A stretch of 64,000 nt of DNA from Ectocarpus siliculosus (taxonomy: Eukaryota; Sar; Phaeophyceae; Ectocarpales; Ectocarpaceae), in NCBI GenBank assembly GCA_000310025.1, contig FN649729.1, positions 4,651,915 through 4,715,914 on the forward strand, read 5' to 3'. The translations under genes and the position numbers were made by a program. Positions 24,424-36,400 of the stretch are shown piece after piece; the stretch's first letter is position 1; every line of letters begins with the position of its first letter. Below the pieces are notes generated by a model, which was given only the letters and a program-made list of their open reading frames with translations, ran no database searches and was not told where the DNA came from.

Positions 24424-27400
24424 CTACATCACGGCCTGGGCGGAGGCCTTTGTACAAGGGAAAGTAACACCACATACTGCACTCGACCATCGCTTGAGCC
24501 TGGCACCAACTGCATGTGGCAAAGGCGCCCCCACCTCGGAGTTGCTTCCAGGCCATGACGCACAACCCTGGAGAGCCACCTTCCCGGCGAACTGCTCACG
24601 AAGCTGTTCATCGAAGAACTTCTCGTCTGAGAATTCCACAACCTGAAGAGCAACCGCCACAAGGCCTACAGCCGCCGAACGGTCCTGACATAGTTTACAA
24701 AAGTCACTCTCCCCGACCAGGCAGGATCCAGGCCGTGCCTGCCAAAAGAGAGAGCGGACGGGCGCCGTCATCAGTAAGTGCGCAGATTGCAAGTGTGGTG
24801 ATATTCTCGTGCCTGTGAGGCCAAAAAACACTCGCCTACAATCTGAATAAACCAAAGGGGAGAAGGCAAAATATTGATGAGACCTGGAGACAGCTAGTGT
24901 GCTGATTGGCCAGCACAACCGTCAGATGGATTTGTGACGCTAGCTTCGAACGCCACTTTGTTGAGGAAGAACTACTAGGACCATCGAACGAATAAAAAAT
25001 ATTTTGAGCAACAAATTCGGGCGCTTACATCTTTAGTCCTGATCTTCATGCCGTTGGTCTTGTGGAGTGGGCAGAAAAACGTTGTCCTGCAAGGTAAACC
25101 AGGGAACTCCAAGAGCATCTTGATCGTGACGGAGAGGACTTTTGACAAAGCAGCCCACGCGAACACCTCCGTATGCCCCCCGGACACCTCGACCGTCAGG
25201 ATCTTACGCGCCTCAGAGTACTCCAAACTCAGTGAAAACATCCTTTCTTCCGCGCCTTTCCCCACTATCAGAGCTCCGTATCTCCAGAACGGGTATGGGA
25301 GGCCCAAGTGGCAGCACCGCGCCAGGAGACGCTCGACAAAGCCGGGAGGCAACCCTAGACGGAACGAACATTCAACAACAAGCCTCAGGTCGAACTTGTT
25401 AGCTTGGTCTTTTTCCTTGAGCTTGATACCGTAGTCAGGTGGGGGCTTCGTGTCCATGCGCAGAAGGATAACCAAGCCCCCATTGGAGTCGTTCGATAGG
25501 GGAAATGTCAGTCCTGCACTCTTCAAAGCCAGGAGAAGATGCGGTGCGAGCACTGGGCCCCACAGGTCTTCAGCGAGTTGCGGCTCTAAAACATGTTCTT
25601 CGTCCAGCCGGTCCAAGCTGTCAACGTCCATCACCCTAATGCCACCAAGGTCGATTTTCCCGTATGAATCTCGCTTGTGACAAAACAAAGGGTCCAGAAC
25701 TGTGGCGAACCATTCGACGTCGAGGAAGACGTAGCTGCCGTATTCCACCAGTCCCCCCTCCCATTTCCTGCACACAGCAGTGAAGTTGTACGATACAACG
25801 CCGGGCCCGACAACAAATGGGAAGCAGACTTGAGGTGAAGCCTGCACTAACTCTCCGTCCGACATGACGGTCATAACCTATACCACAGCGTAAACATGTA
25901 AATCTTGCGTGACTTTCTGCACCCATGTTTCAAACATACATGAACCTAATTTCTGTTTTCGATCCACAACGCCCACGAATTTGGACAAGTGGCGTTCCAA
26001 AGGGAAAACGTCCAAACAGAGATAAAATTCACCTGATCAAGATTGCACCAGCCATGGCCGCGTCCGGGGCCGCCACCGACGTTCCGGCTCTGTTCATCTC
26101 AGCCACCTTGGCTTGCCACTTTTCCTCCAAAATCGCTCTTGTGATGCCGCGGGTTTGTTGCTCGGTCTTGCTCCTGGAACAACACCGGTGCAATGACGCA
26201 AAATTCTATCCAACCATTCGCGACGAACCATGGAAACAGAACGCGCAACCAATATCAAATCTGTCGAGCCAAGGTGTGTTTCAACGTGAGTGGACACAGC
26301 ACCGCTATCGCTCGATGTGGGAAACACACATTTTACATTGATTACGTCGGTGACGTGTGTATTGACATATTGGACTGCATGGGAAGAATATGTAACACCA
26401 AGTGGCGACATAGACATCGATATCCTCACCTACTGCATGACGCCAGCTCCTCCAGCATCTCAAGGGCGAGTCGATAGCTCTCGGGAAGACGCATGGTAAC
26501 AACCCTCGTGTCATCGGTAGAGTCGTATATGATGCGATGGAAAAGCCCCGGCGTACTCTTGTCGCAGGGCCAGCCTGACCTCCTACCGAATGACGGTGCC
26601 ACGGCGCCTACGCCAGATGCTGCACAGCTCACGAGACTAACGCCGTCTTCCAACGAAATTCCGCGTGGTTGATGTCCGCGCGCAATCTCTATCCAGGACT
26701 CCAGCCATTGGCGGCTCTCATGTTCCACGTCAACCGCTACTGCGGTACGCCTGGTCCTTACCACGCGGTCACACTTGTTTCCCACAAGTATCACACTTGC
26801 GTCCGGCACGCGGAACGTCAAGTGTCGTAGCCATGGAGCAATCGCAAGGTCTTCAAGGTTCAAGCCTTCCATCTCGCTGGCTTTCGCCGCATCCCATACC
26901 AACAGGTACACAGCACGAGGGGTGAGAAACAGCTGGAGCAATCCGTAGTAGACAACCTGTCCAATGGTCCAAGTGGGGTATCACACACAGACACTTGGAA
27001 AGGTGTAAATGGATGGGAACGTGATGTCCAACCAAGTGAACTGGGCTACGGGGTGCAGAACCAAAGGATACTCAACTAGGTTGAACACGGCCAGGGTCAA
27101 ACACCAACGTCGTCATCATCGTCGCGATGATTTTGTACAGGTGTGATCCAACGTAGGTATAGACGGTATCACCCGTCGGCTGCATGTTTCTGACCAACAA
27201 CGAGGAAAACAAAACGAAATCCGCTGACAATTCAGTTGAAACGGAATTGGGTATCATGTAAGCTGACGAAAACGACACTATAAACAAAACAGCCATAATC
27301 CATGCTGTAAACGCAGGAGAGCTCATGCGAAAGCTGGAAACAATGGTTGGATCTTCTGACGACAACATGAAATTATCTCGACCTCCAGCTTGGGTGACTG

Positions 27401-30400
27401 CCACAATAGATTTTCTTGAAAAACACGCTGACCCACAACGGAAGTGTACCGACTGGGTCAACTCAAGCGCGCGACAGAACAAACAACACGTACAAGGAAT
27501 ATAATCCATCTCACCTGACCGGCACAATCAAACATCCGAATCGGGTGACCATCGAGATCGTGGTCTTCGACATCCACGTGAACAGTGCTCTCCTCACCAC
27601 CCCCTCTTGTCATGCACGGCTTCCCGGTCTTGATGCTGCGGCGCAAACTGCGGTAATGCACACGAGCGTAATATACGTGTCGAATTGTCACCACAACGTT
27701 TATGTGAGCATGAACGCCCGCACAGCATCTGATGTCGCCCAAGTTTTCTCCTCGGCACCGAAGAAGTCCGTTAGGCCATTTTTTACGGTTTCTTTTCTTG
27801 GCTATCGTTTTCTTTTCTTAACCCCAAAACAAGACAACTGGTCAAAGCACCCCTTCTGACGATTTTTGCAAAAAAATACCGCAAAGAACAACCCTTTATG
27901 GATGGCCCATCCTGTCTTTTTTTGGGCAACTTTTGGACAGGTTGGGGCTGCAACAACATGTTGGTCCTTTATTGGTCACAACCCCATGACTCTCACGCAC
28001 AAACTTGAATATCTCGACGGTTGATCCCCGCAAACGCTATCGGTGGTCACACGAGCTGTGTCAAGTGGCTGGTACAGAGTCGGTAGCACCGGCGGTTGCC
28101 GTTGTTTTTTCATTCGGCTGGACCAGGTGGACAACCGGATGTGTGCGGCAAACAACAGGCAAACAAGCCGAGAGAGCCTGGACGCAGCAGCGGTGTTGCG
28201 AACCCAACTTCTGGGCGTCCTATCGCCTCCTGGTACCACACAAGACGAACCATACGCACAGTTCGTGGCGGATACCTTTGTCATTGCTGCTGCTTCAGTG
28301 GGTGGCGAGAGATCATTGGTGAACGAAAGTTGCGACACCGGGCAAAAGAGCAAAGGTTGTTGGCGCGGTGGGTCATTTTTCCCGCTCGTCCACGACTCTC
28401 GCGCTCACAAGTTCTGAACGCCCTTCAGCCTCCTGGTCTGTTTTGACCACCGTACAAGACGCACCATACACACAGCTCGTGGCGGATACCAGGGTCATCG
28501 CTGTTGCTTCAGTGGGTGGCGAGGGATCACCGGTTAACCAATGTTGCGACACCGGGCAAAAGACCATAACAAACTGGTTGCTGGCGCGGTGGGCATTTTC
28601 CAGCGTGCTGTTGACTCCCGCCACCTCAGATTCCGTGCTTCCTATTTCCCTATGGTCTCTATCAGCCGTCACACAAGACGGACCATACACACAGCTCGCG
28701 GGGGATGGCTTTACAGTTGCTGCTGCTTCACTCTGTGCGGAGGTATCACCGAAAAACCAAATCGGTGGGGGGGTACATGAACATATGACGCGTACTATTC
28801 CCAACGGCCGTTGCAGAGTCTCGTTCTTTGGTCAATGACTCGGATTAGAAAAAGGATCGACCAGCACCGCAAGAAGCGGGTCATCATTGTTGTTGATCAT
28901 TTTTTGGGTCGTCCTTTCGGTGGGAAAAAAAATCTCAAAAAAATGGTCCTACAACAAATGGCCTTAGGTTTCACTTACATTTTTGCGAAAATTTCAAGCG
29001 GGGTCGCAGAGCAGCGCACAATGTTGACCCACCTTGGGGACACGTGGACTCGTTCTTTCAGGGCTAGATCTTCAACCGGCCGGCGTCCGGTGGTGATCAC
29101 ACCTCTGGCTTTGATTAACCTCGCAAGTATTTTTTCTAACGCCAACTATGCATACGTTGCCCAGAGGCACAAAAAAAAACACGATCTGGCCATTCCACGG
29201 AAAGGGTGCATTGGTTGGAGGACGTTGCCTTGAAGGGCAAGGTTTTAACTGAGCATACACACGCGCAACATTGCCAAAACAACGATTTTTCGTTTCCTCC
29301 CACAGGTCAACAAATAAGACTGTGTTCACAAAACGGGCTGAAAGTCATATCCGCGTACCTGGTCTTTCCAACAGTCTCCTTTCCAACGATGACGACCTTG
29401 AGAGGTCGGGTCACAGCGGTAGTGCCGCCCATGTAGATGGCTTCGAAGTACGCTCTCACCGCCGGAATACCACCCACCACGATCGCGTCGGGAGGACTCT
29501 CCCACGGGTTTTGGGCAACGCTCAACCGGTAAATCCGTTCAAGGCTGTCCAAAAGACAGGCTAATGGCACCGGAAGAGTACCTAGAAAAACGCCAATATG
29601 GAACGCACAACATGTGGTCGGGCGGAGACATACAACGTCATGCTGTCAACGGCCAACATTGTTCATGCGTGCATCCCGCAAGACTCGCCGCTCCGATGTC
29701 CATCAGGTCACCTACCCTCCGTGTCCACAACTACTACAAGTTTCCAGTTGTAGAGATGTAACGCCTCGCCGAAAAATAAAGTCCGGACTTGCTTGGCGCC
29801 GACTGATACCTCCACCATATTTCCAAACTAGGCTGGAAGGGGTTCTTGGTTCGGTCTCTTGAAATCGGGGGACGCGATTGTATCAAACCACGTGGACAAA
29901 TACGCGCGAGAAAATACAGCGAGCTTTTGGCCTAAACAGATCAAACACAGATCGGGTCAGGCCATCTGTATGCAACATGTCAAGTGGAATCCAAAAATGT
30001 GTCCTACATGTGGATGCTTGCTGCACTCGCTGAGCACAAATGCACTGTATTAGTCTTGTCAACAGAGCATTCCCTACGCAACGATTCAACCGGGTTCTGG
30101 CGCAGTCCTTTTTCTCAACCTAGGCTCCCCAATTCCCAACTAAGTATGAGATTGCCATTCAAATCACACGATAGAGGGGGTGCGCACCACCGCCTAATGG
30201 TCACATCCGTTCCCACGACAGTCTACGTATCCCGACAAAGATAAGGGGCTTATTCTCGGTAACGTTCTTTTAGGCGAACACATTCTCGACGGTTATGGCG
30301 TAGGGCGGTAATCGTTTCGGCGCGAGGCGGTATTGAATTTTTTGGCGGTAATGACTTTGGCGGAGGCAGGAAAACCCAAACACGGCGGTAATTTCTTAGC

Positions 30401-33400
30401 GGCGGGCGGACGTTACTTGTTTCGGCGGTAACGTCTTTGGTGGAGGCGGTTCAACCAAAAAGAGGCGGAAAATCGGCGGTATGCCGGTGCCGCCTACCGG
30501 AGCGGTATGTCCCAGCGGCATTGAACGCCATATGACCGTAACATCAAGCGGTACTAAAAACGGCGGCAAACAAGGTGCCAGGTTTCGGCGCCTAAACTAC
30601 CGACAAACTTCGCCACCTGCGCACGTAATTTGAACGTTTGTTTGGCGTTTTCACTAGCTATTCTCATGTTTTTATGTTGAAAACTTCGAGGCAATAACGT
30701 AAAAACACAAAACGAACAAAAATGCAAGGACTCGGAACCCCTGATTCACACTTTGCCCGTGCAGTCGACGAGACGAGGTCTCTGCCCACTCAGCCCATCG
30801 GTCACTCTTCCGTCGGCGGTAACGTACTTGTGTGATCATAATGTACAGTCGGTATTGCAATATGGCGGTAAACATCGGGCGGTATTGGCTTGAGGCGTTG
30901 TTTTGGTGGTGGGCGGTATTGCGTTTTTCGACGAAATCGACTTTGGCGTAAAAAAACAAACTCTGCCGGTAATTGTTTGGCGGTAGGTGGCATTGGTGTT
31001 TTCCGGAAACGACTTTAGCGCAGGTTGTAAAACCAAAACACGACGGCAAACCGGCAGTGTACCGGTACCGCTCACCAGGGTGGTATTCCACGGTGGTAAA
31101 ATTACCGAGGAAACCCTTGAAAAATGTCATCGTCAAGCGACTCATTTATTTCACCTGGCCCCGCTGCCATTGAACCAGTCTCGTCCTGTCCCAGCGCGTG
31201 CCACAGTCCTGCATCGAAACGTTATGTGATCGGTGGATTTCGTGTAATTGACATCCCGTGACACCAGTACCACCTACAGTCTCCACAGGGTTAAATAGAA
31301 AAACCTCCCCGAGTGACCTGAAGGCAAATTTCGGCATCGTTAGGGCAGCTCGGCAACCGCCAACTACTCTCCTCGCATTTCAACAAGCTCAACGGTGAGT
31401 CTCCGTGACAAAAAACTAGTACCCAGTGTGCGCATCACACGAAGGGTGAGCATTCTTGAAGAAAAGCATACGATAAATAATGAATGAATAAAAACAACAC
31501 CAACCCTTTTGACACAACACTCACCGGAAAGCTGGTTGCTGTGAATATCAAGGGTCTCCAGCTTATTCAGAGCTCCAAGTTCCTTCGGGATGTTCCCTGC
31601 AAAAGCAGCAAAACATATACATCAGGCTTGATCGCAATTCAGAAGCAACTACACGGGCGCCATTTTCACGCTGTCGGCAAGCCACTATTCTATTCTAAAA
31701 AGTTTGATGATATGAATGCGATGTTACCATATAATATTTTAATGTTGTGCTTCTTTGGACAAGGCCGATACCCAAGGAGCTGGGAGCCTTGATAGAGCTG
31801 TGGGTCTACAGGCGTCCTGACAGATCATTGATTGATGACTTGCAAATGCTGGTGTTGTGGCATGCCATGGAGTTGCCGCCCTGTATCCCTCCACGCCAGG
31901 TGCTGGCAAGTCAAAAGGTAGGTGTGTCTTTATTATACGCATCGACCGCGCTACCCGGTGACCGATGAAAAGACGTTAGTGCCAGCGGGTAATATCAAGG
32001 TCCCTGGAACCGCCAAATTTCGAAAAATGCACACTGCTCTAAATGCGAATGCCACCATGAATCTCTCCCCATATCCTTTCACAGAGACACACATCAATAG
32101 CTCCACATACATGCCCTCACCCGAATCTAGGAAGCCACTAAAGCACAGGCAGGAGGCCAGCGAAGGGGGCACTTCAAGCCCAACCAGGCCAGGATATCGT
32201 GGTATGCTGCATATCCTCCAAATTTGAAAATCATACACTCCCAAGATCCAGCAGTCATCATGTCAGCAGCTATACTACACAGCAGCAGCAATATAGACGA
32301 GAGACAACATACAGCAGTACGGTAGTAACACATACAGTATCATCATAGCCCCACACATTCCCTCGCCCGAACCTAGAGAGTCACTGATGCAACGGTAGGC
32401 GTGCGCTGGTGTGCTTGCGTGATTGTGGGAAAATCACAGGAGCTGTAGTGAGCCGGCAGAGCTCACATTGGGGAGGGGACAGAGAAGTACAGAAGCAAGA
32501 ACCAGCTATGGGTCTACAAGCCCTCTCACTGATCATTCTCACTGATCATTTCAATGTACTGAAAATAGAGTAGTTTGGGCGGCTTGACGACTGATCTTTT
32601 CGAGGTCTACAAGCCTAACCTGCCCTACCGGCCGCACCGCGACCATGCATCAACCCTTCAATGACCCTGTCTGTGCCCACCGTCCTGTCGCGGGGAGCCG
32701 TCATGGCCTATGGGTGGAGATAGCTGTTGCGTCTACAGAAGTACACTCGTCTCTTTCTGCTGTACTTCTGTCTCTCTCGCGCACTCTCTCCTCCCTTTTT
32801 TTTGTTTGCCGCAAAAAAAAAGAAGAGCTACAGTAGACCCAAAGGGGCTAAGTTGGGCATAAAAAAAAGCAATATCGCACCTTTTTTTTCTCCAACACCT
32901 CTCGCTTCCAGACAACTCACTTCCTTATGGCATGGGTGAGTAAGTCCTCACCTTCTAAAAGAACAGGCAAGACGACCCCTCTTCCGCTATATTCGTTCGC
33001 TACACGGCCCATTCCACTAGAGCACGGTAACCTCGCAGCAGTGGAGGATCCTTCTTGGGTTTCGGCGGACAGCTACGACGCAAGTAGTATTGCATGCGTG
33101 GACCATAAACAGGACTCATCCTGGAACATTACACATTTCCCGCTTAGCTGGTCATGGTGCAAGCCTAAATAGGTACTTCAGTGCTGCGGGATTCCCCAGC
33201 TCCTGCGGGATGGGGCCCGCAAGCAAGTAGCACAAACGATTCTGAGCACGGATTTAGCAGTTTGCTACCCCCCCGCGTTTACAAGATAGAACCCATACTC
33301 ACCCACACGGTTGATGGGACACATGTCCAACAATACCAGGTACCATGCATTTACTGAACATAGCACATTTGGTGCTCTGCCTGCAGGGCCAATTCCCGAG

Positions 33401-36400
33401 GCGCTGGGAGCTCTCCTCACCTTGGAGACACTTGTCAGTCGTCTCATCGGCAAGATGTGGGCACTCTGGGTACCTTTCTGTTTCGTCGCTTGGTCGTGTT
33501 TAGAAAGGTGCTACGTTGGTTTCTAGAAGCCTGCTCGCCAACGCGTACGCGGGATTCATGCATGTTCCCAAAGAATGAAACAATGTGTGTTCCCCAGTAC
33601 TCACCTGAAAGCTGGTTGCTGAACAGAACAAGCTCCTGCAGCGCAGTTAGCTTCCCTAGCTCCTCCGGTATCCTTCCTGTGAGGTGAAGAACCGTATGAT
33701 GAAATACGAATGTAGTGAGGAAAAATAACAGATATCCCGCGAGTTCTGAAATTTCGTACTCACCCACTACGTGGGTGAGTAGGTAGGTGTTTTGGAAAGC
33801 GGAAAGGTTTTTTTTCCCGCTGACATCGTATTTACCCTTCTGCTCGCAGGCCCCATCCCGCCGGAGCTCGGCAACCTCGCAGCACTACAGTACCTCAATT
33901 TTCGGAGCAACCAGCTGACCGGTGAGTCGCCAAGTACAAGTGTTAAATGTTCCGCTTTTCGGGATGAGTCTTGCCAATGCGTGTGCGAGATTCATGCATG
34001 TTCCTAAAGAAGGAAACAATGTGTGTTCCCCAGTGCTCACCTGAAAGCTGGTTGTGGTTCAGAAATAGCTCCTTTAGCGCAGTTAGCTTCCCTAGCTCCT
34101 CCGGTATCTTTCCTGTGTGGTGAAGAACCGTAGGGTGAAACACGAATGAAGTGAGGAAAAATAAAAGATATCGCGTGAGTTCTGAAATTTCGTACTCGCC
34201 TAAGCGTGGGTGAGTACGAATTTTCGCAATTTCGGACGTTTGCTACGAGTTGCGTTTGAGTAGGTGTTTCTAGAAGCCGGGGCATTTAGCTTTGATTCTT
34301 CCCGCTACATTATGGGTACTGTGTTCTCGTTTTTTCTCCTTCGATTGCAGGTCCCATCCCTGTGGAGCTTGGACGGCTCGCCGTACTGGAGTACCTCAGC
34401 CTTGGGGGGAACGAGCTAACTGGTAAGTAATTTATAATTTTGTTCCAGTTTCCAAGATGAATCCCGCCGATGCGTGGGTGAGTATGAAATTTCGCAGTTT
34501 GGGAACTCGCGGGATATCTTTTGCTACGCGTGTGTTCTCGAAAGCCGGGGCATTTAAATTTGTTTTCTCCCGCTACTCCCTCTTCCGGTTGCAGGTTCCA
34601 TCCCGCCGGAGCTTGGAGAGCTCGCCGCGCTGCAGAACCTCGCCCTCTCGGATAACCAGCTAACCGGTGAGTTTGTGCAGCAGTACGTGTTTGAAGCATG
34701 AATCCCGCGCACGCGTAGGCGAGTACGAAATTTCACAATTGCACGTAGCAAAAGATGTCCCGCTGATGATTTGTACTCCCTCTTCCGATTGCAGGTTCCA
34801 TCCCGCCGGAGCTTGGAAACCTCACAGAGCTCAAGCAACTGTGGCTCCAGATCAACGAGCTCACAGGTGAGGTTTTTTTCATTTGTGGCAGAAACTTCAA
34901 TTTATTCTCATGATTCCATGGATGAATCCCGCCCATGCGTGGCTGAGTACGAAATTTCGCAATTTCGGAACTCGCGGGACATCTTTTGCTACGACTTGCG
35001 TTATTGAGTAGGTGTTTCTAGAAGCCGGGGCATTTAGCTTGGATTCTTCCCGCTTCATTGTGGGTACTGTGTTCTCGTTTTTTCTCGATTGCAGGTCCCA
35101 TCCCTGTGGAGCTTGGACGGCTCGCCGTACTGGCGTACCTCGACCTTGGGGCGAACGAGCTAACTGGTAAGTAATTCAGTTCAAAATTTCCAAGATGAAT
35201 CCCGCCGATGCCGTAGGCGAGTACGAAATTTCACAACTACGGAACTCGCTGGATATCTTTTGCTAAGCGTAGTCGGGTCCGATGTTCTAGAACTCGGGGG
35301 ATGTTTTTTTGCTTTACCTCGCTAAATTACCCTTTTGACTCGCTCCTCTACAGGCCACATTCCGCCGCAGCTGGGAGATCTTGGTGCTCTCAAGTCCCTC
35401 AGCCTCTTCAACAACAAATTAGGCGGTGAGTTGAATAGATCGAAAGTATTTTATTCTGTCGGGTTCTGAACATGCATGAATCCCGCGTACGGCGTTGGCA
35501 GGACCGTTTTTCTAGACGCCGGGGGATTAATTTTGTTTTCTCCCGCCAACTTCTTATTGTCCCTTCGTCTGGCAGGCAACATCCCGCCAGAGCTAGGAAA
35601 TCTCCGACAGCTGCAGAAGCTGTGGCTCAGCGACAACCACCTCACAGGTACCTTATTTTGATGGTCGGTTTAATTTTTTTCTAGCATTGATCTATGGATG
35701 AATCTCGCCGATGCCATACACGGGATCCATGCACGGAACAAGTTTGGTAAACATTCAACAACCCCAAAAAAGTTGCAAAAGTTGGTACCTGTCAGCTTGT
35801 TGTTGTCGAGGGCCAGCACCCGCAGCTCGCTGAGAGCTCCCAGCTCCGGCGGGATGCGCCCTGCAAGCCAAAGGGGGGATAGCGGAGATAGTAAGCGGGG
35901 GAAAACACAAAAATCCCCGACTTCTAGAACACCTACTCACCCATGCGTTGGCGTCCACTCACGTGCATCAGCGAGATTCGTACACGGGACTCGCCGCAAA
36001 ATCGGTCGTGGAACAGTCATGAAATCAAATGTTGACTCACCGCTCAGCTGGTTGTTGGAAAGGTAGAGCCTCTTCAGTGCTGAAAGGTGCCCAAGCTCCG
36101 ATGGGATGGGGCCTGCAAGCGGACGGACGGAACGGAGTAGCTCAGCGGGACAAAAGAAAACAACCCCCCGCTTTCTAGAACATTGGTCCCGTACAAAAAT
36201 TTCGTGGACGCCAACGCATACACGGGATTCATGCACGGAACAAGTTTGGTAAACATTCAACAACCCCAAAAAAGTTGCAAAAGTTGGTACCTGTCAGCTT
36301 GTTGTTGTGGAGGGCAAGCACCTGCAGCTCGCTGAGAGCTCCCAGCTCCGGCGGGATGCGCCCTGCAAGCCAAAGGGGGGATAGCGGAGATAGTAAGCGG

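Noticed and set aside
28232-28770. CRISPR-like array
   Set aside because: Only three units of about 215 bp, diverged, in a eukaryotic intron, with no short repeat-spacer pattern.
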